This document shows positions 15,384 through 25,479 of a stretch of 64,000 nt of DNA, piece by piece. Origin of the DNA: JBCCEJ01 sp039030335 (GTDB taxonomy: Bacteria; Pseudomonadota; Gammaproteobacteria; HK1); contig JBCCEJ010000007.1 in NCBI GenBank assembly GCA_039030335.1, positions 1 through 64,000 on the forward strand, given 5' to 3'. Position 1 is the first letter of the stretch, and the number at the start of each line of letters is the position of its first letter. The position numbers and the translations under genes were made by a program. The notes below the pieces were generated by a model. It saw only the letters and a list, made by a program, of their open reading frames with translations, did not search any database and was not told the DNA's origin.

Positions 15384-18300
15384 AGGAAGCTGTAGGGATC
15401 ATGCATTCATCCGCCCCCTTACCCGATTCAACCTACGCCCGGCGGCGGTCGTGCTTTGCCTCGGCCGGCCACGGCCTGAAGCATATTGGTCGCGTACTGG
15501 TGGTTGCCGTTCTCGCCCTGAGCGCCTTCGCGCCGTTGGACGCAGCCGAGGTGGTTCCCTCGGAACTGTTACGGCCATGGGATGCAGTCACCTTCTTTTT
15601 CGACAAACCGCATCCCGACGCGGCGCCAGCCCCCGATGTCGGCGGGCAGCCTCTCGACCCCAGCCGCGTCTTCGTCCGCTGGCCGAGACATCCCGGCGCG
15701 TTCAATTGGATTGACGACCGTACGCTCGAATTCCGCCCGTCCGAGCCGTGGCCGGCGTTGAGCGTGGTCGACTTCGAGCTGGACGGTGAGCGCGTTCGTC
15801 TTGCAACCATGCTGGATGCGCCGACCAGCACGCTGCCGCAGGCCGGTGGCGGCGGGCTCGCGCCCTTCGATCAGCTCGAACTCAGTTTCCCGGCCCCGGT
15901 AGATGCAGACACGCTGCGTGCGCAGCTGGAGATCGCAGTGCGTGCAGCCGGCGACGACGGCGCTGGCGAACCGATCGACGGGGCTCGCCTGTCGGTGAAG
16001 ACCGCAGCGCTGAGTGGCTCGGCTGGTACGCGCGCACGCATCACGCTGCCGGCGACTGTTACTGACGGGCAGACACTACTGGTGCAGTTGAAACTGGCGC
16101 GGGGCGAAGCGGTGCCGCGGTGGCGCGCTCATTTCACGACCCGCGAACCATTTCGCGCCGTGGCCTTTGGCTGCGTTAAAGCGCGCTTTCCAGTGGCTGC
16201 CGGCGGCTCGCACTATCCGGCGTCCACGCCGCTAACCTGCCAGGGTGGCAGGCGTCTCGCGGTCGAGTTCTCGACGGCGCTCGACAGCATGGACTTCGAT
16301 ACCGTCCGCGACCTCGTGCGTGTGTCGCCTCGCGTCGAGAACCTGCAGTTCCGCGCGCACGAACGGATGCTGTTGATCGACGGCGCGTTCGCGCCCGACG
16401 TCAACTACACGCTCAGCCTCCATCCTGCGCCGGCTGGTGCTGAACGTCTGCTCGACACGACCGGGCGAGCGCTCGAACAGGACCAATTGAGTTCGATGGC
16501 ATTGCGGTTTCCGCGCCGGGCCGACCAGCTCCGTTGGGGGGCTGCGAGCGGAGTGCTCGAGCGGTTCGGTCCGAAGCAGGTGCCCTTGCTCGGGCGCGGC
16601 GAGCAGCAGATGGACTTGCGCGTGCATGCGGTCGACCCGTTGGACCGCTCGTTCTGGCCATTTCCCGCTGAACCCGTCGCGGTCGATGACCGCGACCGTC
16701 CGCCCGGGCCGGGTGAAGCGCCGCGGCCCCACGAGCGTGCGGATGAGCACATCACCCCGGCCGCCCTCGCTGCCCAGATTCAGGCGCTGCGCGCGCCCGC
16801 TTATTCGGCGCTCGTCGCGGCCGGGACCCGGGATGGCGCTACCGCGCGGTTTGGATTCGACCTGACTACTGCGTTGCAGTCGTTATCCGGAGGGATAAAC
16901 GGTGCCGCGGTTCGCCCCGGTGCGTACCTGTTGGGATTACGCCGGCCAGGTGCGGCTGAACCCCGGCGGTGGATGCGCATTCAGGTGACGGACCTGGCGC
17001 TGACGACGCTGGCAGGTCCCGACCACGTGCGATTTCTGGTGACATCGCTGCGCTCCGGTTCACCTGTGCCGGGTGCGGTCGTCACCGTTGAGGGAACTAC
17101 GAAGACTGGCGGTTGGCATACGCTCGGGAGTGGCGAAACCAATGTGCTCGGTCAGTGGCAGTGGCGTGCCGGCAGTCAGGCTGGCGGCCGGATCATGCGC
17201 ATCGTTGCGCGATACGGCGACGATCAGCTGGTACTGAACCCGAACCGGCCGCCCGAACGCTTCGCGAACGGACGTTGGCAGGCCGAGCCGAACACATGGC
17301 TGCAGTGGACGCGCGCCCGCGCCAGCGACCTCGCCGAGAAGCCGACCCGGCATTGCCACCTGTTTTCAGAGCGGCCGGTATACAAGCCTGGCGAAGCAGT
17401 CCACCTCAAGGGGTGGCTCAGGGCGCGCAGCGCTGGCCGCTTCGCTCCCGTCCTTGGGGACGGTCATCTGATCGTCGTCGGGCCAGGTGACCGGGAGTGG
17501 CGCGTGCCGACTTCGCTGAGCGACAGCGGCACGTTCTATCACCAGTTCGCCGAGCCAAAGCTCCCGACCGGCACGTATTGGGCAGCGTTCGAATACGCCG
17601 ATTGGGGCCGGTGCGGCGGCTTCGAGTTCAAACTCGAGGACTATCAGGTACCGGAGCTCGAAGTGAGCGTGCATGCACCGGACGTCGTCCCGATAGACCG
17701 GCCTTTTGACGTGCGCATGACAGCCCGGTACTACGCGGGCGGGCAGGTCGCCAGCAGGCCGTTGGCGTGGCGGGTCACGCAGTTTCCTTACACCTGGGCA
17801 CCGAAGACGTTGCCGGGTTTCGTATTCTCGTCTGTCAGCCGCTACGGCAACCGGCAGCCGCTGGCGAGCGAAGCGGTGGTGAACGAGAGCCGTACGACGG
17901 ACGCAACGGGTGCAGATCGACTCCAGGTCGACCCGGCCGTCGAGCCGAGCGCCCGAGCGCGGCGCTATGTGATCGAAGCGACGGTCACCGGTAACGACGG
18001 GCGTACGATCACGGCGACCCGGCAGGTATTGGGCCTGCCAGCTCTCGCGCTTGGTCTGAAAGCTCCGGCTGTCCTCAGAAACTCAACCCCGGCCCGCATC
18101 GAGGCAGTCGCGCTGGATGCGCAAGGGCGGATGAAGAGCGGTGAGCCGCTGACGCTGCGGTTGCTGCGACGGGACTGGCATGCGCACCTGCGCGCTGGCG
18201 ACCACGGCAGCGGTACAGCCAAATACATTACCGAGGCTGTGGATACCGAGATCGCCAGCCGCGCGCTGACGAGCGGCGACGGGCCAGTGCCGGTCGAGTT

Positions 18301-21262
18301 CGAACTGCCCGGGCGAGGTGTCTACATCGTTCAGTTGGAGGCCCGCGACGGTCTCGGCCGCCTCCAGACCGTACAGACCGATTTCTTCGCCAACGGCGAC
18401 GCGCGGCTCGCATGGCCACGCGCGCCCGCGCGGCTGCTGAAGGCCGTTGCGGACAAGACGCGCTACGCACCGGGTGAATCAGCGCGCATCGTGCTGCAAA
18501 GCCCCTACCAGTTTGCACACGCGCTGATGGTGGTGGAGGGCCCCGCCGGGAACCGCTACGAGTGGATCGACATTCGCGGCGGTAGCGCGACCGTCGAGGT
18601 GCCGGTGTTGCACGAGCACACGCCGCGGCTACCCGTACACTTCGTGGTACTTCGCGGAAGGGTGGGTGCCGCACCCGCCGACGGCCAGTTGGACCTGGGG
18701 CGCCCGGCGACTGTGGCGGGATCGGTCAACCTCTCGATCGCGGCGGATACGCACCGGGTCGAAGTGGCCCTGCAGTATCCGCGCACCGCACGGCCAGGGA
18801 CCACGGTTCCCGTAACGATCCGGCTGAGCGACGAACGCGGTCGGGCGCTGGCTGGCGAAGTTAGTCTGTGGCTGGTCGACCAGGCCGTTCTGGCACTCGG
18901 CAAGGAACGGCGCCTCGATCCGCTGCGTGATTTCGTCAAACCGCGCAATTCGCGGCTGCACGTTCACGATACGCGCAACCGCCTGTTCGGGTATCTCCCT
19001 TACCGTCAGCATCCCGGCGGGGGCAGCGCGGATGAGGAGCCGCTCGACCTGCTCGACAACGTCACGCCACGCAAGCGGTTCGTGCCCGTACCGTTCTACG
19101 CACCGTCCATTTCGGTCGATGCTTCAGGCGAGGCGGTCGTACAGGTTGAGCTACCCGACAATCTGACCGTCTTCAAGCTGAGGGCCAAGGTGTTGAGCGG
19201 GGTCGACCGGTTCGGCTTTGCCACCGGAGCGCTGGCGGTGCGCGTACCGCTCGTAGTACAGCCCGCGATGCCTTCATTCGTACGGCCGGGCGACCGGTTC
19301 GACGCACGGGCTACCGTGCGCGTCGTGGACGGACCGGTCGGCGCGGGGACCTGGCGAGCCCGGGTCAGTGCCGGAGACCAACGGGTGGATGACGACGGTC
19401 AGGTTGACCTCAGCCGTGCCGGAACACAGCTCAGCGTGCCTGTCGCGGTGCCATCGGGCCTGCGCGTTGGCGGCGGCGCTTCCGACGCGAGCCCAACCGA
19501 CCCCGACTCGCGGGCGGCAGCGCTTTCCGTAACGTTTGCGGTCGCGCGCAGCGCCGACCAGGCGACGGATGCGTTTTCTGTCGCCGTGCCTGTGCGGCCG
19601 GACCGACGTGTACGCATTCGCCGCACTGACCTGAGTCTCCAGCCGGGCGCAGTGGTGCCACTCCCGCCTCTGGGCGAGGCAGCCCGTGCGGGCACCTTGC
19701 AACGGACTTTGCTGGTATCTCCCGAGATCGAGTTACTGCGTCTGGCCGGGGCGGCGAGCTTTCTGCGCACCTACCCTTACGGCTGCACCGAGCAGCGCAT
19801 CAGCAAAGCGCAGGCGACCCTTTCACTCCAGCGTTTCAGCGCCCGCACGGGCGCACTGGCCAACACCGCGCTGGCTGCGGATGCGGCGTCGGATCTGCAG
19901 GAGACCTTCGCGTGGATAGACGGCGCGTTCGACGATCGCGAGCTGGTCGCGTTCTGGCCGGGCTCGCGCGGTTTCGTCAGTTTGACCGCATGGGCTTTGC
20001 AGTTGGCTGTCGCCGCACGTGACGCCGGCATCGAGGTCCCGGAGGGTCTGGCTATCCGACTGGTGCGGTCGCTGCGTCGCGCGCTCCGGTCAGACTTCCC
20101 GGCCTTTGCGCCGGACTCGGCCTTCGCCGAGCGGGCCTGGGCGCTAACGGCGCTCGCTGACGCCGGACTGGCCGATGCTGCCTACGCGGCTGAACTCGCC
20201 CGACAGGCACAGTTCCTGCCACTCGAATCGCTGGCGCAGGTTGTCCGCGTGCTGTTGCAAACGCAACGGTCCGGCCGCGCGACGGCCCTCGAACCGCTCT
20301 GGAGCCAGCTTCGCAATGGCGTCAGAACACGCCTCGCTGACGGTCAGCAGCGTTACCTGGGGCTCAGCGAGTCCGCGACCGCGAGCCGGCTCATCCTGCC
20401 GACGGAAGCCCGTACCCTGGCCGAGCTGTTGCGCACCGCGGTGGTGGCTGACCTTGCCGCCGATGGCGGCACCGCGGAGGCGCGGCCGATGGCGCAGCGC
20501 GATCTGCTTCGCGATGCCCTGCTCGGCCTCGCGGACAACACCGGCTGGGGTGACACGAACGCCAATGCCGCTGCGCTCGGAGCGTTGCTGCAGGTACTGG
20601 ACGCGCCCGACGGGCAGGTACAGCTCGAAATGCAGGTGAATGCGGTAACCGAGCAGCTGAGCACCGCCGGAGCGTTGCTGCGGCGTACGTGGACGGACGA
20701 ACGTGATGTGCGGCTGTCCAACGGCGATCGGCGGCTGCTGGCACGCCTGGAAGATACTTACGTCCCGGCCGACCCCGGTGCCGAGGCGGGCGCGGAAGCC
20801 GACGGTTTTGTCGTTACCCGATATTGGCTGATGCCCGATGCCGTGGGCGGGAACCCCGCGCGGGCACTACTCGATGCACCAGGACTCGAGTTGGCGGCCA
20901 AGGCCGGTCAGGTCGTCGAGGAGGTCATCGAACTCGTCAATCCGCAACGACGCTATCACGTCGTGCTCGCCGTCCCGCTCGCGGCGGGCATGGAGTTGCT
21001 GAACCCGGCTCTGCAGACCGCACCGCCCGAGGCGACGCCATCTGAGCCGGACACGCTGGCGGCGAGCTATCAGGACCGGCGGGCGGACGAGGTGCGATGG
21101 TATTTCAACGCGTTGCCGGCTGGCCGACACGTGTTTCGCATACGGACGCGAGCTACCGTGCCGGGGCAATTCAATCAGCCACCCGCATATGCACAGGCGA
21201 TGTACAACGAAAGCTTGCGCGGCGCCTCGAACGGAGCGTGGGTGCGGGTCTCGGATAACTGA
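15380..21262 (+). CDS. Bacterial alpha-2-macroglobulin
   Basis: A 1960-residue periplasmic protease trap. An N-terminal hydrophobic export segment (about residues 35-54) ends near APLDAAEV without a lipobox cysteine, unlike the lipoprotein form of E. coli. MG domains follow, with the MG2 signature VYKPGEAVHLKGWLR, then the SVDASGEAVVQVELPDNLTV segment of the alpha-2-macroglobulin core. The thioester motif is intact: YPYGCTEQ with Cys at residue 1469. A terpenoid-cyclase-like thioester domain and a receptor-like C-terminal domain (LPAGRHVFRIRTRATVPG) follow. The thioester would couple covalently to an attacking protease. The start at 15380 overlaps the previous stop; an internal ATG at 15401 is an alternative. 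pbpC follows after eight bases, the usual partner. Confidence 0.92.
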   Translation: MKEAVGIMHSSAPLPDSTYARRRSCFASAGHGLKHIGRVLVVAVLALSAFAPLDAAEVVPSELLRPWDAVTFFFDKPHPDAAPAPDVGGQPLDPSRVFVRWPRHPGAFNWIDDRTLEFRPSEPWPALSVVDFELDGERVRLATMLDAPTSTLPQAGGGGLAPFDQLELSFPAPVDADTLRAQLEIAVRAAGDDGAGEPIDGARLSVKTAALSGSAGTRARITLPATVTDGQTLLVQLKLARGEAVPRWRAHFTTREPFRAVAFGCVKARFPVAAGGSHYPASTPLTCQGGRRLAVEFSTALDSMDFDTVRDLVRVSPRVENLQFRAHERMLLIDGAFAPDVNYTLSLHPAPAGAERLLDTTGRALEQDQLSSMALRFPRRADQLRWGAASGVLERFGPKQVPLLGRGEQQMDLRVHAVDPLDRSFWPFPAEPVAVDDRDRPPGPGEAPRPHERADEHITPAALAAQIQALRAPAYSALVAAGTRDGATARFGFDLTTALQSLSGGINGAAVRPGAYLLGLRRPGAAEPRRWMRIQVTDLALTTLAGPDHVRFLVTSLRSGSPVPGAVVTVEGTTKTGGWHTLGSGETNVLGQWQWRAGSQAGGRIMRIVARYGDDQLVLNPNRPPERFANGRWQAEPNTWLQWTRARASDLAEKPTRHCHLFSERPVYKPGEAVHLKGWLRARSAGRFAPVLGDGHLIVVGPGDREWRVPTSLSDSGTFYHQFAEPKLPTGTYWAAFEYADWGRCGGFEFKLEDYQVPELEVSVHAPDVVPIDRPFDVRMTARYYAGGQVASRPLAWRVTQFPYTWAPKTLPGFVFSSVSRYGNRQPLASEAVVNESRTTDATGADRLQVDPAVEPSARARRYVIEATVTGNDGRTITATRQVLGLPALALGLKAPAVLRNSTPARIEAVALDAQGRMKSGEPLTLRLLRRDWHAHLRAGDHGSGTAKYITEAVDTEIASRALTSGDGPVPVEFELPGRGVYIVQLEARDGLGRLQTVQTDFFANGDARLAWPRAPARLLKAVADKTRYAPGESARIVLQSPYQFAHALMVVEGPAGNRYEWIDIRGGSATVEVPVLHEHTPRLPVHFVVLRGRVGAAPADGQLDLGRPATVAGSVNLSIAADTHRVEVALQYPRTARPGTTVPVTIRLSDERGRALAGEVSLWLVDQAVLALGKERRLDPLRDFVKPRNSRLHVHDTRNRLFGYLPYRQHPGGGSADEEPLDLLDNVTPRKRFVPVPFYAPSISVDASGEAVVQVELPDNLTVFKLRAKVLSGVDRFGFATGALAVRVPLVVQPAMPSFVRPGDRFDARATVRVVDGPVGAGTWRARVSAGDQRVDDDGQVDLSRAGTQLSVPVAVPSGLRVGGGASDASPTDPDSRAAALSVTFAVARSADQATDAFSVAVPVRPDRRVRIRRTDLSLQPGAVVPLPPLGEAARAGTLQRTLLVSPEIELLRLAGAASFLRTYPYGCTEQRISKAQATLSLQRFSARTGALANTALAADAASDLQETFAWIDGAFDDRELVAFWPGSRGFVSLTAWALQLAVAARDAGIEVPEGLAIRLVRSLRRALRSDFPAFAPDSAFAERAWALTALADAGLADAAYAAELARQAQFLPLESLAQVVRVLLQTQRSGRATALEPLWSQLRNGVRTRLADGQQRYLGLSESATASRLILPTEARTLAELLRTAVVADLAADGGTAEARPMAQRDLLRDALLGLADNTGWGDTNANAAALGALLQVLDAPDGQVQLEMQVNAVTEQLSTAGALLRRTWTDERDVRLSNGDRRLLARLEDTYVPADPGAEAGAEADGFVVTRYWLMPDAVGGNPARALLDAPGLELAAKAGQVVEEVIELVNPQRRYHVVLAVPLAAGMELLNPALQTAPPEATPSEPDTLAASYQDRRADEVRWYFNALPAGRHVFRIRTRATVPGQFNQPPAYAQAMYNESLRGASNGAWVRVSDN

Positions 21263-21270
21263 TACGGCTC

Positions 21271-23706
21271 ATGGGGCGGGTATCCCTGTTTAAGTGGCTC
21301 CGGCATTACGCCGCACGGGCCGTGCTCGTGGCCGCCGCGCTGACGGTTGTGGTGGCGATCGGCGTTGGCATGGTCGGATGGCGACACTCCGACCTGCTGG
21401 CACCCGCGCCCGGGCAGCTGCTGTTGGACCGGCATGGCCGCTTCCTCGCGAACTTCGCATCGCCCGACGTTGATGCGGGCTATGGATACTGGCCGTTGCC
21501 ATCCCTGCCGGAACGGGTCGTGGCCGCGACGCTTGCACTCGAAGACCGACGGTTCCACCGTCATCCAGGGGTCGATCCACTGGCTGCGCTGCGTGCCATC
21601 AGGCAGAACGCGATGGCGGGTAGGCGCGTGTCCGGCGCGTCCACGCTCGCCATGCAGGTCGCCCGGCTGCAGCTGAATCGCACGAGCGGACGCACCGAGC
21701 GCACCTACATGCGCAAACTGACGGAAGCGGCAGCGGCGATTTGCATGACCGTACGGCACGGCCGGGACGCCCTGTTGCGGCACTATCTGCGTCTGGTGCC
21801 CTACGGTAACCGGATCCATGGCATCGGCTTCGCCGCGCGCGCGTATCTCGGGAAACCGGTTGCCGACTTGAGCTGGGCTGAAATCGCTCTGCTCGCGTCG
21901 ATCCCGCCGTCGCCAACGCGCGGCAATCCATATCACCTGCGCGGCCGGGAGTATCTGCGCGGCCGGGCTGAACGGATTCTGACCCGGCTCGCCCGGGTGG
22001 GCGTGTTGGGTCCGGCCGAACACGTGCTGGCACGGGAACAACTGGCGCGCACGACGTTTCTCGAACGTCCTGAGCGGCCTTACGAGGCATTACACGCGAT
22101 AGAGCGGGCGGGTGCCGCACTTGCGACTGTGGCGAAGCGGTTCCCGCAGCGCGTTGCCCAACCGTTGCACAGCGAACTGGACCTCGGGCTCCAGGGTTGG
22201 ATACACGACACCGCGGGCGAGTATCTGCGGCATTGGCGGTCTGATGGCGCTGCGAACGTCGCGGTCATGGTGGTGGATGTCGACAGCGGTGCGGTACGCG
22301 CGGCCCTGGGGTCGGCGGGCTACCACGATCAAACCTCGGCAGGAGCCATCGACTTTACTCGCGTGCCGCGCTCACCCGGCAGCACATTGAAGCCGTTCAT
22401 TTATGCGCTGGCGTTGGAACAGGGGCTGATCGCGCCAGACAGCGTGCTCGCCGACCTACCGGATCCCGCCGGCATTCAAAACGCAGATCGCCGCTACCTG
22501 GGGCCGATGTTGCCGCGGCGCGCGCTCGCCAACTCTCGCAACGTACCGGCCGCGGCGCTGGTCAGGCGGCTTGGACTGGCGCAGACGTATTGGGGCCTGG
22601 CGCCGCTCGGATTGATCTGGCCGGGCGCTGAGCCCGAACACTACGGTCTCGGCCTGGCATTGGGGGCGATGCCCTCGACCCTCGCCGATCTGACGGCTGC
22701 GTACGCTGCCCTTGCGCGTGGCGGGAACTGGCAGACGCTTCGCCACCTGTCCGTGGCGGACGCTCAGGTCTCGGCACCCTCAGGACGCGGCGTTGCCACG
22801 CTGAGCGCCGCCCTCGTGAACCAGTTTCTGTCGGACCCGCAGGCCCGACTGCCGACGTTCAAACGCATGGGTGCCACGCGCTATCCCTATCCGGTCGCAT
22901 TGAAGACCGGCACCTCGCAAGGGTATCGCGATGCCTGGACGTTTGTGTGGACGCCCGAGTACGTTGTCGGCGTGTGGGTCGGGCGCCCGGATGCTGCGCC
23001 GATGCGCGATCTGGGCGGTGCCGATTCAGCAGCGTGGCTTGCGCGTGCGGTGATGCTGCACCTGCACGGCGGTTCCAGGCCGGCCGCGTTTCCGGCTCCG
23101 GCCGGCATGGAACCTCGTCAGCTGTGTATGCACACCGGCGCGCTCGCCGGACCTGGTTGCGCCCGCAACGTGCGCGAGTGGTTGGCGCACGCCGGGCGTC
23201 CCGCGGCATTCGAGCGCGTGGCGATCGACACGCGCACCGGACGCGAGGCCGATCGGTTTACGCCGACCGGCTTCGTGGCCGTGCGGGATCTCATCGGGCT
23301 GGACGCGCGGTTTCGCGGTTGGCAGCTGGCCCGTACAGCGCCCGGAGGCTTGCCGCGCGCCTCGCCGACCCTACGAGCCCCGCGTGAAAGCGCGTCGGTG
23401 AGTTCGCCCCCGCTCGGCCCGACGAGCCGGCCGACGACACCGGTGAAGATCGAATCACCTACGCACGGCCTGCGTGTGGTCATGCTGCCGTCGGTACCGG
23501 CCGCCCTACAGAGCGTGCCCCTGCGCCTTGCCTCCGCCACGCCGTCCGGGCAGGTCGTCTGGTATGTTGATGGGGTTCCGTTCAAGACTGCGGAGACGTC
23601 AGATACGGTGCGCTGGCCGCTCGAGCCCGGTCGCCACACCATCCGCGCCGTTCTTGCCAACAGCGGGGCGGTGTCCCGGAACATTCGAATCGAAGTGAGG
23701 CAATGA
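21271..23706 (+). CDS. pbpC: Penicillin-binding protein 1C
   Basis: An 811-residue bifunctional peptidoglycan enzyme anchored by an N-terminal membrane segment (about residues 12-33). The GT51 glycosyltransferase domain carries ALEDRRFHRHPG with catalytic E91. The transpeptidase domain has S371 in SPGSTLKPF, the SRN motif in NSRNVPAAAL, and K545 in LKTGTSQG. A C-terminal BiPBP_C-type beta domain (IESPTHGLRVVML to the end) identifies the 1C class. In proteobacteria PBP1C is typically encoded with alpha-2-macroglobulin and is thought to repair peptidoglycan exposed by envelope breach. The gene is in the same unit as the two genes upstream and overlaps the thioesterase gene by four bases. Confidence 0.93.
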   Translation: MGRVSLFKWLRHYAARAVLVAAALTVVVAIGVGMVGWRHSDLLAPAPGQLLLDRHGRFLANFASPDVDAGYGYWPLPSLPERVVAATLALEDRRFHRHPGVDPLAALRAIRQNAMAGRRVSGASTLAMQVARLQLNRTSGRTERTYMRKLTEAAAAICMTVRHGRDALLRHYLRLVPYGNRIHGIGFAARAYLGKPVADLSWAEIALLASIPPSPTRGNPYHLRGREYLRGRAERILTRLARVGVLGPAEHVLAREQLARTTFLERPERPYEALHAIERAGAALATVAKRFPQRVAQPLHSELDLGLQGWIHDTAGEYLRHWRSDGAANVAVMVVDVDSGAVRAALGSAGYHDQTSAGAIDFTRVPRSPGSTLKPFIYALALEQGLIAPDSVLADLPDPAGIQNADRRYLGPMLPRRALANSRNVPAAALVRRLGLAQTYWGLAPLGLIWPGAEPEHYGLGLALGAMPSTLADLTAAYAALARGGNWQTLRHLSVADAQVSAPSGRGVATLSAALVNQFLSDPQARLPTFKRMGATRYPYPVALKTGTSQGYRDAWTFVWTPEYVVGVWVGRPDAAPMRDLGGADSAAWLARAVMLHLHGGSRPAAFPAPAGMEPRQLCMHTGALAGPGCARNVREWLAHAGRPAAFERVAIDTRTGREADRFTPTGFVAVRDLIGLDARFRGWQLARTAPGGLPRASPTLRAPRESASVSSPPLGPTSRPTTPVKIESPTHGLRVVMLPSVPAALQSVPLRLASATPSGQVVWYVDGVPFKTAETSDTVRWPLEPGRHTIRAVLANSGAVSRNIRIEVRQ

Positions 23707-24140
23707 CGCAACGCAGTTCCGTTTCCCGAGACCCGGCCGACTATGGTCACTGGACCGAGATCACGCTTCGATACGGTGATGAGGACCGGATGGGCCACAT
23801 CAACAACGCGGCTTACGTAACCTACTTCGAAGCGTCCCGCGTCAATCTGATCGACCCCTTCGTCGACGGAGAGCGTATCGACTTCGTGCTGGCGCGGCTA
23901 ACCGTGGACTACCTGATGGAGACCCGCTTCCCCGGTACCGTGCGCGTCGGTGCGCGCGTCGAGCAGTTGGGTAACCGTTCCATTACCACGCACTACGCGT
24001 TGTTCAAAGACGCTCAATGCCTCGCGACCTGCATCTGCATCAACGTCTTTTTCGATGTCGTCAATCGCGTATCGACAGCGCCTGAAGGCTGGGCCCGTGA
24101 GGCCATCGAAGCGTTCATGGCAGCCAGCCCTTCCCGCTGA
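23703..24140 (+). CDS. Acyl-CoA thioesterase, hotdog (4HBT) family
   Basis: A 145-residue single hotdog-fold protein. The signature RYGDEDRMGHINNAAYVTYFE (quoted in part: DRMGHINNAAY) is that of 4-hydroxybenzoyl-CoA-type thioesterases, with an Asp expected in catalysis. It likely hydrolyses a small or medium acyl-CoA in the cytoplasm. ATGA overlap with pbpC shows translational coupling, but a functional link to peptidoglycan is not evident; it may simply ride on the operon. Confidence 0.82.
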   Translation: MTQRSSVSRDPADYGHWTEITLRYGDEDRMGHINNAAYVTYFEASRVNLIDPFVDGERIDFVLARLTVDYLMETRFPGTVRVGARVEQLGNRSITTHYALFKDAQCLATCICINVFFDVVNRVSTAPEGWAREAIEAFMAASPSR

Positions 24141-24307
24141 GACAGCCAATCGCAACAACGTTCGGTCAGAGCCGCTGGCTGCCTTAGCTGGTTCCCGGTA
24201 GGGTTGATCCATATTTGCCCGTTGACCGGCACGCCCAGGGTGAACGTCCGCCATTGCCTGGCGTTTTCGAGAGTGCGCACAACGCGGCCCCAGGTTAGGA
24301 GATTCTG

Positions 24308-25357
24308 ATGAGCTTCAGGAAGTCTGCTGCTTTGTTTTGCGCCGTATGCCTTGGTCTGGGCGCCCACCCGGCGCCAGCGGGAAATGACGATCCGCTGACG
24401 CAAAATTGGGCGCCTTCGGAGTGGGGCGCAGATGACGGAGCCGGGGCTGTGAACCGCCTGACTCCGGCGCTGGTACTCAAACATGCGAGTCTCATCAAAA
24501 CTGGCCGCTACGCGACCCTCGGGCGGGTCTATCGCCCCGGTATTGCGTTTACTGGTGCACGCGGCATCAGGCTCAACATTTCAGGTCTGCCCGCGGACCG
24601 ACAGACGGGCGACAACGATCTGATCTACGGCGATGAGACGCCCGTAGCCGAGACCGACCACGTCGGTACGCAGTTCGACGGTCCCGGACACATCGGTATC
24701 GTCACGTCGAAGGGTAACTGGTTCTATAACGGCGTGAACTCAAACGATGCGGACGGTGGAGCTAACCGCACCGGCAGACCGGACGTGGAGCAAGTTGCGG
24801 CAAAGGGTTACGTCTGCCGCGGCGTGTTGTTGGACGCGGCTGCCTACCGGGGCATGGACCAGTTGCCGGTCCCTAAAGAGGGCGTTCCCGGAGACCCGGG
24901 GATCATCACGGACAAGGATATCGAAGGCATGCTCAAACGGCAGGGAATCGCGCCGCTTGGTGAAGGCGACTGCGTGTTCCTGTACACCGGGCACGGCAAT
25001 TTCTGGCATGCCCGTAAGTGGGACACCTACGACGCTGACGAAAAGGCGAGGCGTCTCGCTGCATTCAACGCTGGAGAACCGGGCTTCGGCATCTCGGCTT
25101 GCCAACATATGATCGCTGCGAAAGTCGTGCTGACCGGGGCAGACACGTGGGCCGCTGAGGCTGTACCGGGGGAGTCCTCCGATACGCCATTTCCATGCCA
25201 TGTGCAGATGCAAACCCGCCACGGGATCTGGAATCTCGAAAACCTGGACCTCAGCCCGCTCGTCGACGACAAGGCCTATGAGTTCCTGTTCGTCTGGGCG
25301 CCCTTGAAGATGAGCGGTAGTACGGGTTCGCCAGGCAACCCGATAGCAATCTACTGA
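24308..25357 (+). CDS. Secreted cyclase-family (kynurenine-formamidase-like) hydrolase
   Basis: A 349-residue protein of the cyclase family PF04199, with an N-terminal signal peptide ending near AHPAPAGND. The metal-binding motif HxGTxxDxxxH is intact as HVGTQFDGPGH. Further family marks are WGADDGAGAVNRLTP near the N-terminus and LYTGHGNFW. Relatives hydrolyse N-formylkynurenine, isatin or polyketide cyclic amides; export of this one points to a periplasmic substrate that cannot be named. It is preceded by 167 bases without a gene and is convergent with ilvM. Confidence 0.8.
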   Translation: MSFRKSAALFCAVCLGLGAHPAPAGNDDPLTQNWAPSEWGADDGAGAVNRLTPALVLKHASLIKTGRYATLGRVYRPGIAFTGARGIRLNISGLPADRQTGDNDLIYGDETPVAETDHVGTQFDGPGHIGIVTSKGNWFYNGVNSNDADGGANRTGRPDVEQVAAKGYVCRGVLLDAAAYRGMDQLPVPKEGVPGDPGIITDKDIEGMLKRQGIAPLGEGDCVFLYTGHGNFWHARKWDTYDADEKARRLAAFNAGEPGFGISACQHMIAAKVVLTGADTWAAEAVPGESSDTPFPCHVQMQTRHGIWNLENLDLSPLVDDKAYEFLFVWAPLKMSGSTGSPGNPIAIY

Positions 25358-25479
25358 GTGCGCGGGCGCGATAGCGCCATCGTCATCTCGGCGCGGCCGG
25401 CTGACGGCTCATACCGAGTAACGACGCCGTGCCTACCGTCTACCGACCCGATCGCCGCCAACCGGATCCGGCGGACTGT

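Noticed and set aside
24141..24307. Possible peptide gene or promoter before the cyclase-family hydrolase
   Set aside because: A minus-strand frame looks vaguely protein-like and TTGACC occurs near 24218, but no paired -10 or start signal is convincing.
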